A stretch of 8,338 nucleotides of DNA from an uncultured Clostridia bacterium (GTDB taxonomy: Bacteria > Bacillota > Clostridia > Oscillospirales > Ruminococcaceae), in contig CAMWVF010000030.1 of NCBI GenBank assembly GCA_947177545.1, positions 1 to 8,338 of the forward strand, written 5' to 3'. The notes under the pieces are model-generated. The model had not been told where the DNA came from, searched no databases, and saw only the letters and a list, made by a program, of their open reading frames with translations. Every line of letters begins with the position of its first letter. Position 1 is the stretch's first letter. Shown here piece after piece: positions 1-5,504 of this stretch. Made by a program: the position numbers and the translations under genes.

Positions 1-42
1 CTATAATATAAGTACAATAATTAGTATACAGGCGGTGAAAAT

Positions 43-246
43 ATGACTCAAGACGAATTTATAAAAAGGTACTATAAGTTAGATCATGTTCAAAAAAACA
101 CTATTGAGGAATTTATTTCTTCTTTTCAAACTGTTCAAACATACCGTCCACAAGACGACGTTGCTCTGGAGAAAGACGACTGTATTTTGAGTACAGGGCA
201 ATTGCTTCCGCCTGAAGATTATTCTCATCAAAAAGATAGTCGGTAA
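43..246 (+). CDS. Doubtful small ORF running antisense into the repressor gene; possibly the 5' end of an interrupted gene
   Basis: A 67-codon frame opens with ATG after a GGCGGTG ribosome-site-like stretch at 31-37, and a TATAAT lies at 2-7. The first ~28 residues look protein-like: residues 10-28 match the tail of the repressor on the opposite strand without gaps in the pattern Y..L...Q...[IV]..[FM][IF]..F (repressor residues 73-91). From about base 113 the frame is simply the antisense of the repressor gene and looks non-coding. Either this is the start of a host or phage gene cut off by the element, or a chance frame. If the first 28 codons are real, the natural continuation is missing. 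No function can be assigned. Confidence 0.25.
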   Translation: MTQDEFIKRYYKLDHVQKNTIEEFISSFQTVQTYRPQDDVALEKDDCILSTGQLLPPEDYSHQKDSR

Positions 247-400
247 TAATCTCAAGCTCTTGTTTCGTCAAAGTAGTTTTCCCTTTTTCCCATTCTGTTA
301 GTTTTCCGCGATAACCGCCAATTAAATCACACAGGTATGACTTTTTTACCCCTCTTTTTTTTATTTGTTCTAATATTTCTTCTTTACTTTTTTCAATCAA
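113..400 (-). CDS. XRE-family helix-turn-helix repressor (lysogeny repressor, Mu c position)
   Basis: 95-residue protein read leftwards from a TTG start at 398-400, chosen because AGGAG (complement of 410-414) lies 9 nt upstream and no ATG precedes it. Residues ~8-55 carry an XRE-like helix-turn-helix (KKSYLCDLIGGYRGKLTEWEKG followed by LTKQELEIITDYL), then a short linker and a C-terminal helix, residues 70-91, suitable for dimerisation. There is no peptidase or S24 domain, so induction would not be by LexA-like self-cleavage. It is the only leftward gene and faces the transposase operon, as the c repressor does in Mu. Palindromes at 422-437, 552-567 and 581-596 are its likely operators; the nearest lies 22 bp upstream of its own start, suggesting autoregulation. 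HTH assignment is good; the lysogeny role is inferred from position. Confidence 0.8.
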   Translation of the reverse strand: MIEKSKEEILEQIKKRGVKKSYLCDLIGGYRGKLTEWEKGKTTLTKQELEIITDYLFDENNLQAEAIALYSKYSRLSPEQRRLVDGMFEQFEKKK

Positions 401-421
401 ATTTATCAGCTCCTATTGGTC

Positions 422-437
422 TCTGATAAAAATCAGA
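422..437. promoter_or_regulatory. Operator O1, palindrome TCTGAT-N4-ATCAGA
   Basis: TCTGATAAAAATCAGA, a perfect 6-bp inverted repeat with a 4-bp AT centre. It lies just upstream of the repressor ribosome site and shares both arms with two further copies at 552-567 and 581-596. It is placed to control leftward transcription of the repressor. Confidence 0.75.
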
Positions 438-463
438 ATACAATACTTTTATATACTTTTCTT

Positions 464-490
464 CCCCTTGCAGGTTGCAGGGGGATTTTT
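464..490 (+). terminator. Rho-independent terminator-like hairpin, rightward
   Basis: CCCC (464-467), a bulged T, TGCA (469-472), loop GGT, TGCA (476-479), GGGG (480-483), then T5 at 486-490. The U-tract follows the stem only on the plus strand. No certain rightward gene ends here, so it would stop transcripts entering from the left (antisense to the repressor, or host read-through) before the early promoter at 575-603. Confidence 0.55.
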
Positions 491-551
491 AGTTTTGTTT
501 GACGGCAATTTATACAAATTCAAAATGTAAATTTGTGCTAACCGACAAAAT

Positions 552-567
552 TCTGATAAATATCAGA
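552..567. promoter_or_regulatory. Operator O2, extended palindrome
   Basis: TCTGATAAATATCAGA. The symmetry extends outward to 547-572 (AAAA/TTTT flanks) with only the central pair breaking it, making this the most extended of the three sites. It ends 7 bp before the -35 box of the rightward promoter, and its start is 29 bp before that of O3, close to three helical turns, allowing cooperative binding on one face. Confidence 0.75.
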
Positions 568-574
568 ATTTTGC

Positions 575-603
575 TTGATTTCTGATTAAAATCAGAGTAT
601 AAT
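575..603 (+). promoter_or_regulatory. Rightward early promoter (sigma-A type)
   Basis: TTGATT at 575-580, a spacer of exactly 17 bp, and TATAAT at 598-603. The predicted transcript starts near 610 and would run through all the rightward genes. Operator O3 fills the spacer almost completely, so repressor binding would exclude RNA polymerase. Confidence 0.8.
581..596. promoter_or_regulatory. Operator O3, inside the -35/-10 spacer
   Basis: TCTGATTAAAATCAGA: the same 6-bp arms as O1 and O2, with centre TAAA. It lies wholly between the -35 box (ending at 580) and the -10 box (starting at 598). Confidence 0.78.
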
Positions 604-612
604 TTACATATA

Positions 613-647
613 GTAAACCAACAGGGCATAGTAAATCCTTGGTTTAC
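613..647 (+). promoter_or_regulatory. 9-bp inverted repeat at the 5' end of the early transcript
   Basis: GTAAACCAA at 613-621 and TTGGTTTAC at 639-647 form perfect arms around 17 bases. Transcription should start near 610, so the RNA would begin with a 9-bp hairpin that could protect the 5' end. As DNA, a spaced palindrome at about +20 could equally be the binding site of the small HTH protein encoded at 1071-1274, in the manner of Mu Ner. The sequence does not decide between these. Confidence 0.5.
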
Positions 648-712
648 CGAATGGTACAAAAACATTGTATCATAAGAAACTTGAAAAAACAATAGAAAGT
701 GAGGAAAATTTT

Positions 713-1065
713 GTGAACAAAGCAGAATTTATTCAAACTCTTTCGGGATATGTACCCGAAAAGCTGATTGACACACTTGCAGAAAACGCAGAGTGGGACG
801 GACTTTTTATGATGAAAGCGAAAGCAAGCCCGATAAGCAAGCTTCCGACCATAACCTTAATACAGTACCGTTTGTGACATCTGATATAAAAAACAGAGGT
901 CATAGGCAGAAATGTCAACGTAATTTCAAGGAGTTGAGAGCAAAAATCAAAGACGATGTAAAGAATTTTTCAGCAGAAAACACCGCTCCCACCAAACCCG
1001 AACCATTTAAAGCAAATCTAAGCATAGATTTGGATATTATGGTTAAAAACGCAAAGGAGGCTTGA
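713..1065 (+). pseudogene. First early gene, ~117 aa, unknown function, split by a -1 frame change (broken or programmed frameshift)
   Basis: The zero frame starts at GTG 713 (AGTGAGG at 698-704, 8 nt upstream) and reads protein-like sequence to EWDGLF at 808, then 22 odd residues to a stop at 875-877. The -1 frame opens with no ribosome site, yet its sequence from 808 (YDESESKPDKQ...) to TGA 1063-1065 looks like real charged, helical protein. Its last codons (AAG GAG GCT TGA) carry the ribosome site of the next gene, as translated upstream genes do here. Joining the frames at the T5 run 804-808 gives a 117-residue protein; one extra T would restore it. Causes could be a natural mutation, a sequencing error or programmed -1 slippage at CTTTTTA. 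The family is not recognised; the position directly after the early promoter suggests an early regulatory or host-takeover role. Confidence 0.6.
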
Positions 1066-1070
1066 TATTT

Positions 1071-1274
1071 ATGACACTCGGCGAAAACATTCGCAGAAAA
1101 CGCCTTGAATACGACATTGAGCAGCAGGAGCTTGCACAGCGAGTAGGCATTAAAAACGCTATGCTCTGCCTTATAGAACACAATAAGCGCAAGCCGTCGC
1201 TTGATACTCTTAAAAAGCTTGCGGACGCACTGCACTGCTCCGTTGATGAGCTGCTCGGACGCAAGGCAAGCTAA
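1071..1274 (+). CDS. Small XRE-family HTH regulator (Ner/Cro-like position)
   Basis: 67-residue protein, almost entirely one XRE/HTH_3 domain: LGENIRRKRLEYDIEQQELAQ leads into the recognition part GIKNAMLCLIEHNKRKPS and the closing helix LDTLKKLADALHCSVDELL (residues ~3-62). ATG 1071 is preferred because AGGAGG at 1055-1060 is 10 nt upstream; an in-frame TTG at 1062 is too close to that site. It is the first intact rightward gene before the transposase, the place of Ner in Mu or Cro in lambdoid phages, both small proteins that dampen early and repressor transcription. Possible targets are the 613-647 inverted repeat or the three palindromes. The fold is secure; the exact role is inferred from position. 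Confidence 0.85.
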   Translation: MTLGENIRRKRLEYDIEQQELAQRVGIKNAMLCLIEHNKRKPSLDTLKKLADALHCSVDELLGRKAS

Positions 1275-1307
1275 CCCACCACTAACTATTGTAAAGGAGA
1301 TTATAAT

Positions 1308-1616
1308 ATGAAAGTAATGCACAATCCATCCATTGACATTAGGGTAAAATTTGAGGAGTACCTCAAAAACAGCAAGGAGCTTGTAAACTTCGCTTACGGC
1401 TCAAACAATCCCGAAGAAAGACGTTTTTATGTTGGCATAACATATTTGCCTGTGAACAACAACACCGCCGAGGTTTATTCGCTAAACCGCTATGATGTCG
1501 TTACATATGATGCCGAAAAAGACATCTTTGTATGTGATTATCAGCACCTCGATTACGAGAACGCTCTTTTCTATATGTCCAAAAGCATAAGAAAAACTAC
1601 TCACGAAAACAAATAG
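1308..1616 (+). CDS. Unknown 102-aa early protein
   Basis: A clear gene: AAAGGAGA at 1293-1300 lies 7 nt before ATG, and it is co-directional with its neighbours. The product is soluble and mixed alpha/beta. A helical N-terminus (residues 8-28, IDIRVKFEEYLKNSKELVNF) is followed by alternating strand-like segments rich in Tyr (YVGITYLPV, AEVYSLNRYDVVTYD, DIFVCDYQHLDY) and a C-terminal helix ending in a basic tail. There is no signal peptide, membrane segment, metal-binding cluster or catalytic motif I recognise. It sits between the small HTH regulator and the transposase, a stretch often holding fast-evolving accessory genes in transposable phages. Function unassigned. Confidence 0.75.
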   Translation: MKVMHNPSIDIRVKFEEYLKNSKELVNFAYGSNNPEERRFYVGITYLPVNNNTAEVYSLNRYDVVTYDAEKDIFVCDYQHLDYENALFYMSKSIRKTTHENK

Positions 1617-1621
1617 CCGAA

Positions 1622-1664
1622 ACGGAGCGCATCCGCTCCGTCTGCCGAGAATGACCGCTCGGTA
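1622..1664 (+). other. Paired hairpins in the 82-nt leader before the next gene
   Basis: ACGGAGCG (1622-1629) and CGCTCCGT (1634-1641) form a perfect 8-bp stem with loop CATC, 5 nt after the upstream stop. CCGAG (1645-1649) and CTCGG (1658-1662) form a second stem, extendable by a G-U and a T-A pair. CTGCC (1642-1646) could instead pair with GGCAG (1673-1677). No T-run follows either stem, so termination is unlikely. RNA stabilisation or control of translation of the 1699 gene is more plausible. Confidence 0.45.
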
Positions 1665-1698
1665 CTGATGATGGCAGGTCAAGGAAGTTGGTGAATAT

Positions 1699-1905
1699 AT
1701 GACAATTGAAGAGTTCCGCGCACAAATGCTTGAATATGCCTGCGGCGCGGGAAAGGCTCTAATGGATATTTCGGTCACTTCCGAATTGTTAGAGCAGGAA
1801 CAGGTCAGGAAGAATGCTTCCACCATTCTTGTGATCCTGACCGAAACTGAGGATTTCCTCAAAACCTTTAATATCGTTCATAAGAACGAGTGTTCCAACT
1901 CTTAA
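1699..1905 (+). CDS. Unknown 68-aa helical protein
   Basis: ATG at 1699 with AAGGAAG at 1681-1687, 11 nt upstream, a weaker site than most genes here. The product is predicted all-helical and acidic: MTIEEFRAQMLEYACGAG, a middle helix with LLEQEQVRKNAST, and a hydrophobic stretch ILVILTETEDFLKTF (residues ~43-57) that looks amphipathic rather than membrane-spanning. It resembles small phage early proteins only in size and helicity; no family is recognised. It lies 70 nt upstream of the transposase gene. The motif GAAGTTGGTG occurs just before this gene (1684-1693) and again in the gap after it (1919-1928), so a duplicated junction is possible. Function unassigned. Confidence 0.6.
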   Translation: MTIEEFRAQMLEYACGAGKALMDISVTSELLEQEQVRKNASTILVILTETEDFLKTFNIVHKNECSNS

Positions 1906-1975
1906 TATCAGTATAACAGAAGTTGGTGCAAAATGCAAGTGTTTTTCCAAAATTTTTTCGGGAGGTGTGGATTTT

Positions 1976-3994
1976 TTGGACTATTTGACTGTTAGGGAAG
2001 TTGCGGAGCTTAAAGGGTGCTCTGAACAGTACATAAAAAAGATTGTCAAAGACGGCAAAATGGAGGCTGTTACCGAGCAAAACGAAAAGAACCGCCCTAA
2101 ATATCTTATCCCCGTCTCTGCACTTCCCGAACCCCTGCAAATGAAGTATTACGGCAAGCTGACCTCGGAGGCACAGTTATGCCTGCCAAAGGTGCAGGAG
2201 ACAGAGCAGCCTCCGGTCAAGCGCACCAAAGCAGCGGTTAAAAAGGAATTCGGCGAATTCAACGCCGAGGAACGGGAGATGATCACCTTTTGGACTGACC
2301 TGCTCCGCGAGTGGCAGATACGCCGCATGGAGTACGACAACTGTGCCGAGGGCGACATGGTATTTATTGCCGAGACAAAACGGCTGCGGCGGGCTTACCT
2401 TGCGGAACATAACATATCGCTTAGCCGTGATATCCTGTACCGCAAGTACAGAGCCTACAAGGACAACAATTTGCAGGGCTTGACCGAGAACCGCGGCGGG
2501 TGGAATAAAGGTCAGACGAGTATTCCGCAGCCCGTGATAGAGTGTTTTAACGCTTTGTATCTCAGCGGCGCACGGCTTCCTGTTGCGGACTGCTATCGTG
2601 AAACGAAATCCTTTGTATACGATAATTACCCCGAGTATCTGCCCTTTATGGCAAGCGAGAGGACGTTCCGCAGACTTACAGATAAAATTTATCCTGCTGT
2701 TGTGAAGTTTTTCCGATACGGCGAAAAGGCTTGCATTGATGAGTGTCTGCCATACATAGAACGTCTTTACGACGACATTGAAGCCAACGACGTTTGGGTC
2801 GCCGATAACCACACCTTTGACTTTATCACCCGCACCGACAGCGGCGAGAAAACCCACAGACTTTATGTCACGGGAATTATGGACGCAAAAACGGGGATGC
2901 TTGTTGGGTGGAATATTACCGAAACGCCTAACTCCCATTCGACGGTGCTTGCTTTGCGGCACGCAATACAGCGGTGCGGTATACCCAAAATTCTATATGT
3001 CGATAACGGTCGCGAGTTCCTTACATGGGATATCGGCGGCAAGGGACACCGTACCCGCAAGAAGCAGGCAGACGTTGAACATCCCCCCACCATACTCGAC
3101 CTGCTTGGCATTAAAATGCGGAACGCTATTCCCCAAAACGGTCGTGCAAAGCCTATTGAGAGAATGTTCCTTACACTGAAAAACACCATTTCCCGCCTTG
3201 TGGAAACATTTACGGGCGGCAATATCATAGAACGTCCCGAAAGCCTTAAATATCAGCTTAAACACGGGTACGTACCCTATGACTGGCAGATAAGGGAGCA
3301 GCTTGACATACTTTTCGACGGTCAGTACAACGCCTCTCCTTACGGTGGATACGAGCGGCAGTTCAAGGGCATGAGCCGCGCCGAGGCATGGTGCAAATCC
3401 ATACAGCGGCGTACCTTGCGAATGTGTGACGAAAGCACACTGAACCTGCTCCTTATGCGGCATACAGGTTATCAGAAAGTAAGAGAAAACGGGGTGTACA
3501 TTACAATTTCAGGAGAAAAGCTTTGGTACAACTGCGGCGAGGAAAACTGGAAATGGGTGGACAGAGAGGTATATGTGCGTTACGACCCTGCGGAGCTTGA
3601 ATATGTCCGCATTTATGACAAGGAAGATACGTATATCGGCTCTTGGAAAATGGACTTGAGCGTATTTGTGGATTACATTACCATTAATAAAGACGACATT
3701 GCGGCGCGGCAGCGGCTTATCGCACGACAGATACGCGCGGTCAAGGAATGCGGCGCGGAGCTTACGGGCGGTCTCAAGATAGACGCGCTGGCTCTGGCTG
3801 TTGCCGAGGCGCAAAGGAATATCGGCAAGGTAAAATTTGCGCCTCCCGCAAGCATTGAACCCGTTATTGTAAATGAGGAGCCTGCGGCACTCTTAAAGGC
3901 TTCGGGCAGCGACATTGTGGAGATAGACCTTGAAGCTATGGCTCGGAAAGCCGCAAGAAACAGAAACATCACATTTGATTTTGATAAGGAGTGA
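1976..3994 (+). CDS. MuA-type DDE transposase (phage integration and replicative transposition)
   Basis: 672 residues, close to MuA (663). Start TTG 1976 is preferred: GGGAGGT at 1960-1966 is 9 nt upstream, whereas the in-frame GTG at 1967 abuts that site. Residues 1-55 form a helix-turn-helix (LTVREVAELKGCSEQYIKKIV) closing with YLIPVSALP, the Mu-type DNA-binding N-terminus. Residues ~90-255 are helical end-binding domains. The catalytic RNase H-like core spans ~265-440, with D277 (WVADNHTF), D343 (LYVDNGREF) and E395 (AKPIERMF), corresponding to MuA D269, D336 and E392. A beta-barrel region follows (~520-580, WYNCGEENWKWVDREVYVRYD) and a charged helical tail. It synapses the phage ends, nicks them and joins strands to target DNA with the ATPase encoded directly downstream. 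All catalytic residues are present; it appears intact. Confidence 0.95.
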   Translation: MDYLTVREVAELKGCSEQYIKKIVKDGKMEAVTEQNEKNRPKYLIPVSALPEPLQMKYYGKLTSEAQLCLPKVQETEQPPVKRTKAAVKKEFGEFNAEEREMITFWTDLLREWQIRRMEYDNCAEGDMVFIAETKRLRRAYLAEHNISLSRDILYRKYRAYKDNNLQGLTENRGGWNKGQTSIPQPVIECFNALYLSGARLPVADCYRETKSFVYDNYPEYLPFMASERTFRRLTDKIYPAVVKFFRYGEKACIDECLPYIERLYDDIEANDVWVADNHTFDFITRTDSGEKTHRLYVTGIMDAKTGMLVGWNITETPNSHSTVLALRHAIQRCGIPKILYVDNGREFLTWDIGGKGHRTRKKQADVEHPPTILDLLGIKMRNAIPQNGRAKPIERMFLTLKNTISRLVETFTGGNIIERPESLKYQLKHGYVPYDWQIREQLDILFDGQYNASPYGGYERQFKGMSRAEAWCKSIQRRTLRMCDESTLNLLLMRHTGYQKVRENGVYITISGEKLWYNCGEENWKWVDREVYVRYDPAELEYVRIYDKEDTYIGSWKMDLSVFVDYITINKDDIAARQRLIARQIRAVKECGAELTGGLKIDALALAVAEAQRNIGKVKFAPPASIEPVIVNEEPAALLKASGSDIVEIDLEAMARKAARNRNITFDFDKE

Positions 3995-4001
3995 TCTTAT
4001 G
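3986..4001 (+). promoter_or_regulatory. Stop-overlapping ribosome binding site AAGGAGTGATYTTATG (copy 1)
   Basis: AAGGAGTGATCTTATG: the Shine-Dalgarno core GGAG runs into the transposase TGA, and the ATPase ATG follows 4 nt later. The same arrangement, 15 of 16 bases identical, occurs at 7484-7499 before the GemA-type gene. This ensures termination-reinitiation coupling between transposase and ATPase. Confidence 0.6.
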
Positions 4002-4967
4002 TACACAGAAGAACAGCAGCGTATTATTGACAGGCTGGAGGAATTTATAAAGGAATATCCGTCCCAGAACGAGGCGGCGTCAGTCCTCGGAATATCGGCG
4101 CAGATACTTACGCCGCTACGCAAGGGCACGTATAAGGGTACGGTGGATAAGTACCTTAACAAGCTTGCGGCATACTTTAACATCAAGGCTGACCTTGGAA
4201 ATACCTACCACGAGATAGAGTATGCACACACTTCCATATCCAAAAAGGTGTACGATACAATACGTATTTGTCACGTAAAGGGCGGTCTTGCGGTTTATGC
4301 GGGAGACGCGGGTATCGGCAAGACAAAGGCAGCGCAGAAATACGTTCGGGACAATCCCGACAGCGCGGTATACATATCTGTTAATCCTTGTTTAACGTCC
4401 ATTAAAAGCACGTTAAAACTCCTTGCAAGCAAACTTGGCGCACCAACTGCCTCGACCCTTGACGAACTGTGGATAAATATTGCGGGCAAGCTTTCCGACG
4501 GAATGATACTTATTTTTGACGAGGCGCAGCACCTGCCGATAAAGACTATAGAAACGCTGCGATCCTTTTCCGATTATTTCAGAGACAGCAATCAGACCCT
4601 CGGCATTATTTTCATAGGCAATCATGAAACGGTCAGACGGCTTGGCAGCAACAAAAAGGCAGATTTTGCGCAGATACGCAACCGTACCAAGCAAACAAGG
4701 GTATGCTCGGTAAAGCAGATAAAACGTGATGATATTTGCCTGCTGTTCCCTATCCTCACGGACAACCGCATGGACGCGGAAATAGAGTTCCTTTGGAGGA
4801 TATCACAGACCCAGCAGGCTCTTCGGGGAGCGGTAAACCTTTTTTCAAACGCTTATGACAACAATCAGTACGACATCAAGGGACTTGTTGCAATGGCGAA
4901 ATTTATGGAGCTTGACCTTGCGGGGCTTGACATTAAGGCAATTGCGGCAAAGGGGGCGAGTGCATGA
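3999..4967 (+). CDS. MuB-type AAA+ ATPase, transposition target selector/activator
   Basis: 322 residues (MuB is 312). ATG 3999 is preferred, with AAGGAG at 3986-3991, which also contains the end of the transposase gene. Residues 1-65 hold an HTH-like region (NEAASVLGISAQILTPLRKG). Walker A is GDAGIGKT (102-109), Walker B LIFDEAQHL (171-179), and IIFIGNHE (203-210) looks like sensor 1. Arginines in QIRNRTKQTR (225-234) may include the arginine finger. The C-terminal helices (~255-320) correspond to the MuB C-domain. By analogy it polymerises on DNA with ATP, captures target DNA and stimulates the transposase while giving target immunity. IstB- and TniB-like ATPases share the fold, but the adjacent MuA-type gene favours MuB. 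The stop overlaps the next gene as ATGA. Confidence 0.92.
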   Translation: MYTEEQQRIIDRLEEFIKEYPSQNEAASVLGISAQILTPLRKGTYKGTVDKYLNKLAAYFNIKADLGNTYHEIEYAHTSISKKVYDTIRICHVKGGLAVYAGDAGIGKTKAAQKYVRDNPDSAVYISVNPCLTSIKSTLKLLASKLGAPTASTLDELWINIAGKLSDGMILIFDEAQHLPIKTIETLRSFSDYFRDSNQTLGIIFIGNHETVRRLGSNKKADFAQIRNRTKQTRVCSVKQIKRDDICLLFPILTDNRMDAEIEFLWRISQTQQALRGAVNLFSNAYDNNQYDIKGLVAMAKFMELDLAGLDIKAIAAKGASA

Positions 4968-5128
4968 GACCCACACGCCCCACGCGGAGGCAAAAGCAGA
5001 TAATAGACAGCCTGCGGCTGACGGTATCGAATTATCTGGTCGTTTCGGAGACCGACACGGTAATTACCCTGTATAATAAATCCACGGGAAAAACTATATC
5101 ACGATACAAAAAGGAGAAAAAGCTATGA
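4964..5128 (+). CDS. Unknown 54-aa basic protein, translationally coupled
   Basis: ATG 4964 overlaps the ATPase stop (ATGA), and its own TGA 5126-5128 overlaps the next start in the same way, so it fits the operon exactly. AAAGGGGG at 4950-4957 is a plausible ribosome site. The protein begins very basic (MRPTRPTRRQKQIIDSL), continues with beta-like segments (LTVSNYLVVSETDTVITLYN) and ends with a lysine-rich tail (SRYKKEKKL), so nucleic-acid binding is possible. At 54 residues it is easily missed by length cut-offs. No family recognised. In Mu the gene directly after B is kil, but there is no sequence basis to equate them. Confidence 0.65.
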   Translation: MRPTRPTRRQKQIIDSLRLTVSNYLVVSETDTVITLYNKSTGKTISRYKKEKKL

Positions 5129-5316
5129 AATACAATGTAAATTTAAGAGTTGAGACCAGCTCGGGCGTTGCGATTGAGCCGTACTACGTGACGGCGGGAA
5201 ACAGGAAGTCGGCGGAATCCATTGCCGCGGCGGAGGCTATCCGCAGGCACGGTCACGACAATGTCATCGAGATTTCGTCGGTGTCGGTCACGGAGGTGTC
5301 TCATGCGGTTGCATAG
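5125..5316 (+). CDS. Unknown 63-aa protein
   Basis: ATG 5125 is 8 nt after AAGGAG (5111-5116), a good site lying inside the preceding gene. The product starts with a beta-strand pattern (MKYNVNLRVETSSGVAIEPYYVTAG), then a helix (RKSAESIAAAEAIRRHG) and a last strand (NVIEISSVSVTEV), a small beta-alpha-beta-like domain. No cysteines, signal or membrane segments. It overlaps the previous gene by 4 nt and the following membrane-protein gene by 14 nt. Small proteins of this layout are common in Firmicutes phages, but no function is known to me. Confidence 0.7.
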   Translation: MKYNVNLRVETSSGVAIEPYYVTAGNRKSAESIAAAEAIRRHGHDNVIEISSVSVTEVSHAVA

Positions 5317-5494
5317 AATTGTTCGGGACGTTATCATTTTTCTTTTAGGTGCAACGCTATACGGCTTCATCAGCGAGGCGGTCAAGGCTTCCGCAAGCCG
5401 CGAGGTCGGTAATTTCGGCGGCGAGGTTCTTATCCTGCCGCTTATGGCTGGACTTGTATGGCTTGGGTGGGAGTTGCGGAAAAATTATAAATAG
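5303..5494 (+). CDS. Small two-helix membrane protein, 63 aa
   Basis: ATG 5303 is chosen because GGAGGTG at 5292-5298 precedes it; the frame is open further upstream, but that part is out of frame with a real gene and lacks a ribosome site. Two hydrophobic segments are visible: residues 8-24 (RDVIIFLLGATLYGFIS) and 41-57 (EVLILPLMAGLVWLGWE), joined by a short polar loop with both charge signs, and a basic end (RKNYK). The N-terminus is basic, so both ends probably lie in the cytoplasm. Size and topology fit a holin, but the position in the early transposition operon argues against lysis. Membrane stress or superinfection-exclusion roles are possible but untested. Confidence 0.72.
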   Translation: MRLHRIVRDVIIFLLGATLYGFISEAVKASASREVGNFGGEVLILPLMAGLVWLGWELRKNYK

Positions 5495-5504
5495 GAGGAT
5501 TTTT

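Larger units (their letters stand above)
401..712. promoter_or_regulatory. Divergent early control region between repressor and rightward operon
   Basis: A 312-bp AT-rich stretch without a credible gene. It contains three near-identical palindromes, a terminator-like hairpin reading rightwards, a strong rightward promoter and an inverted repeat at the predicted 5' end of its transcript; each is listed separately. A clear leftward promoter for the repressor is not visible: AT-rich hexamers on the minus strand (complements of 445-455 and 509-514) could serve as -10 boxes, but none has a matching -35. In Mu the corresponding operator region also acts as the transpositional enhancer bound by the transposase N-terminus. 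The same double role is possible here but is inference. Confidence 0.7.

Noticed and set aside
12..82. Imperfect direct repeat GTACAATAATTAG (12-24) and GTACTATAAGTTAG (69-82) as possible transposase end-binding sites
   Set aside because: Only two copies with an indel in AT-rich sequence; without the true phage terminus or right end they cannot be distinguished from chance.
415..443. Leftward promoter mirroring the rightward one (TTGTAT, operator O1, then ACCAAT on the minus strand)
   Set aside because: The spacing mirrors the rightward promoter, but ACCAAT is a poor -10 box and transcription would begin inside the ribosome site of the repressor.
665..712. ATG at 665 as the start of the first early gene
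   Set aside because: There is no ribosome site before it; AGTGAGG at 698-704 points to GTG 713 in the same frame.
1289..1307. TATAAT at 1302-1307 as an internal promoter
   Set aside because: The only TTG-like hexamer upstream is 7 bp away, not 16-18; the bases are explained by the AT-rich spacer after the ribosome site.
2177..2962. 261-codon minus-strand ORF inside the transposase gene
   Set aside because: It lies wholly antisense to a gene with clear DDE motifs, has no ribosome site, and its composition (odd Cys/Arg/Val mix) is that of a shadow frame.
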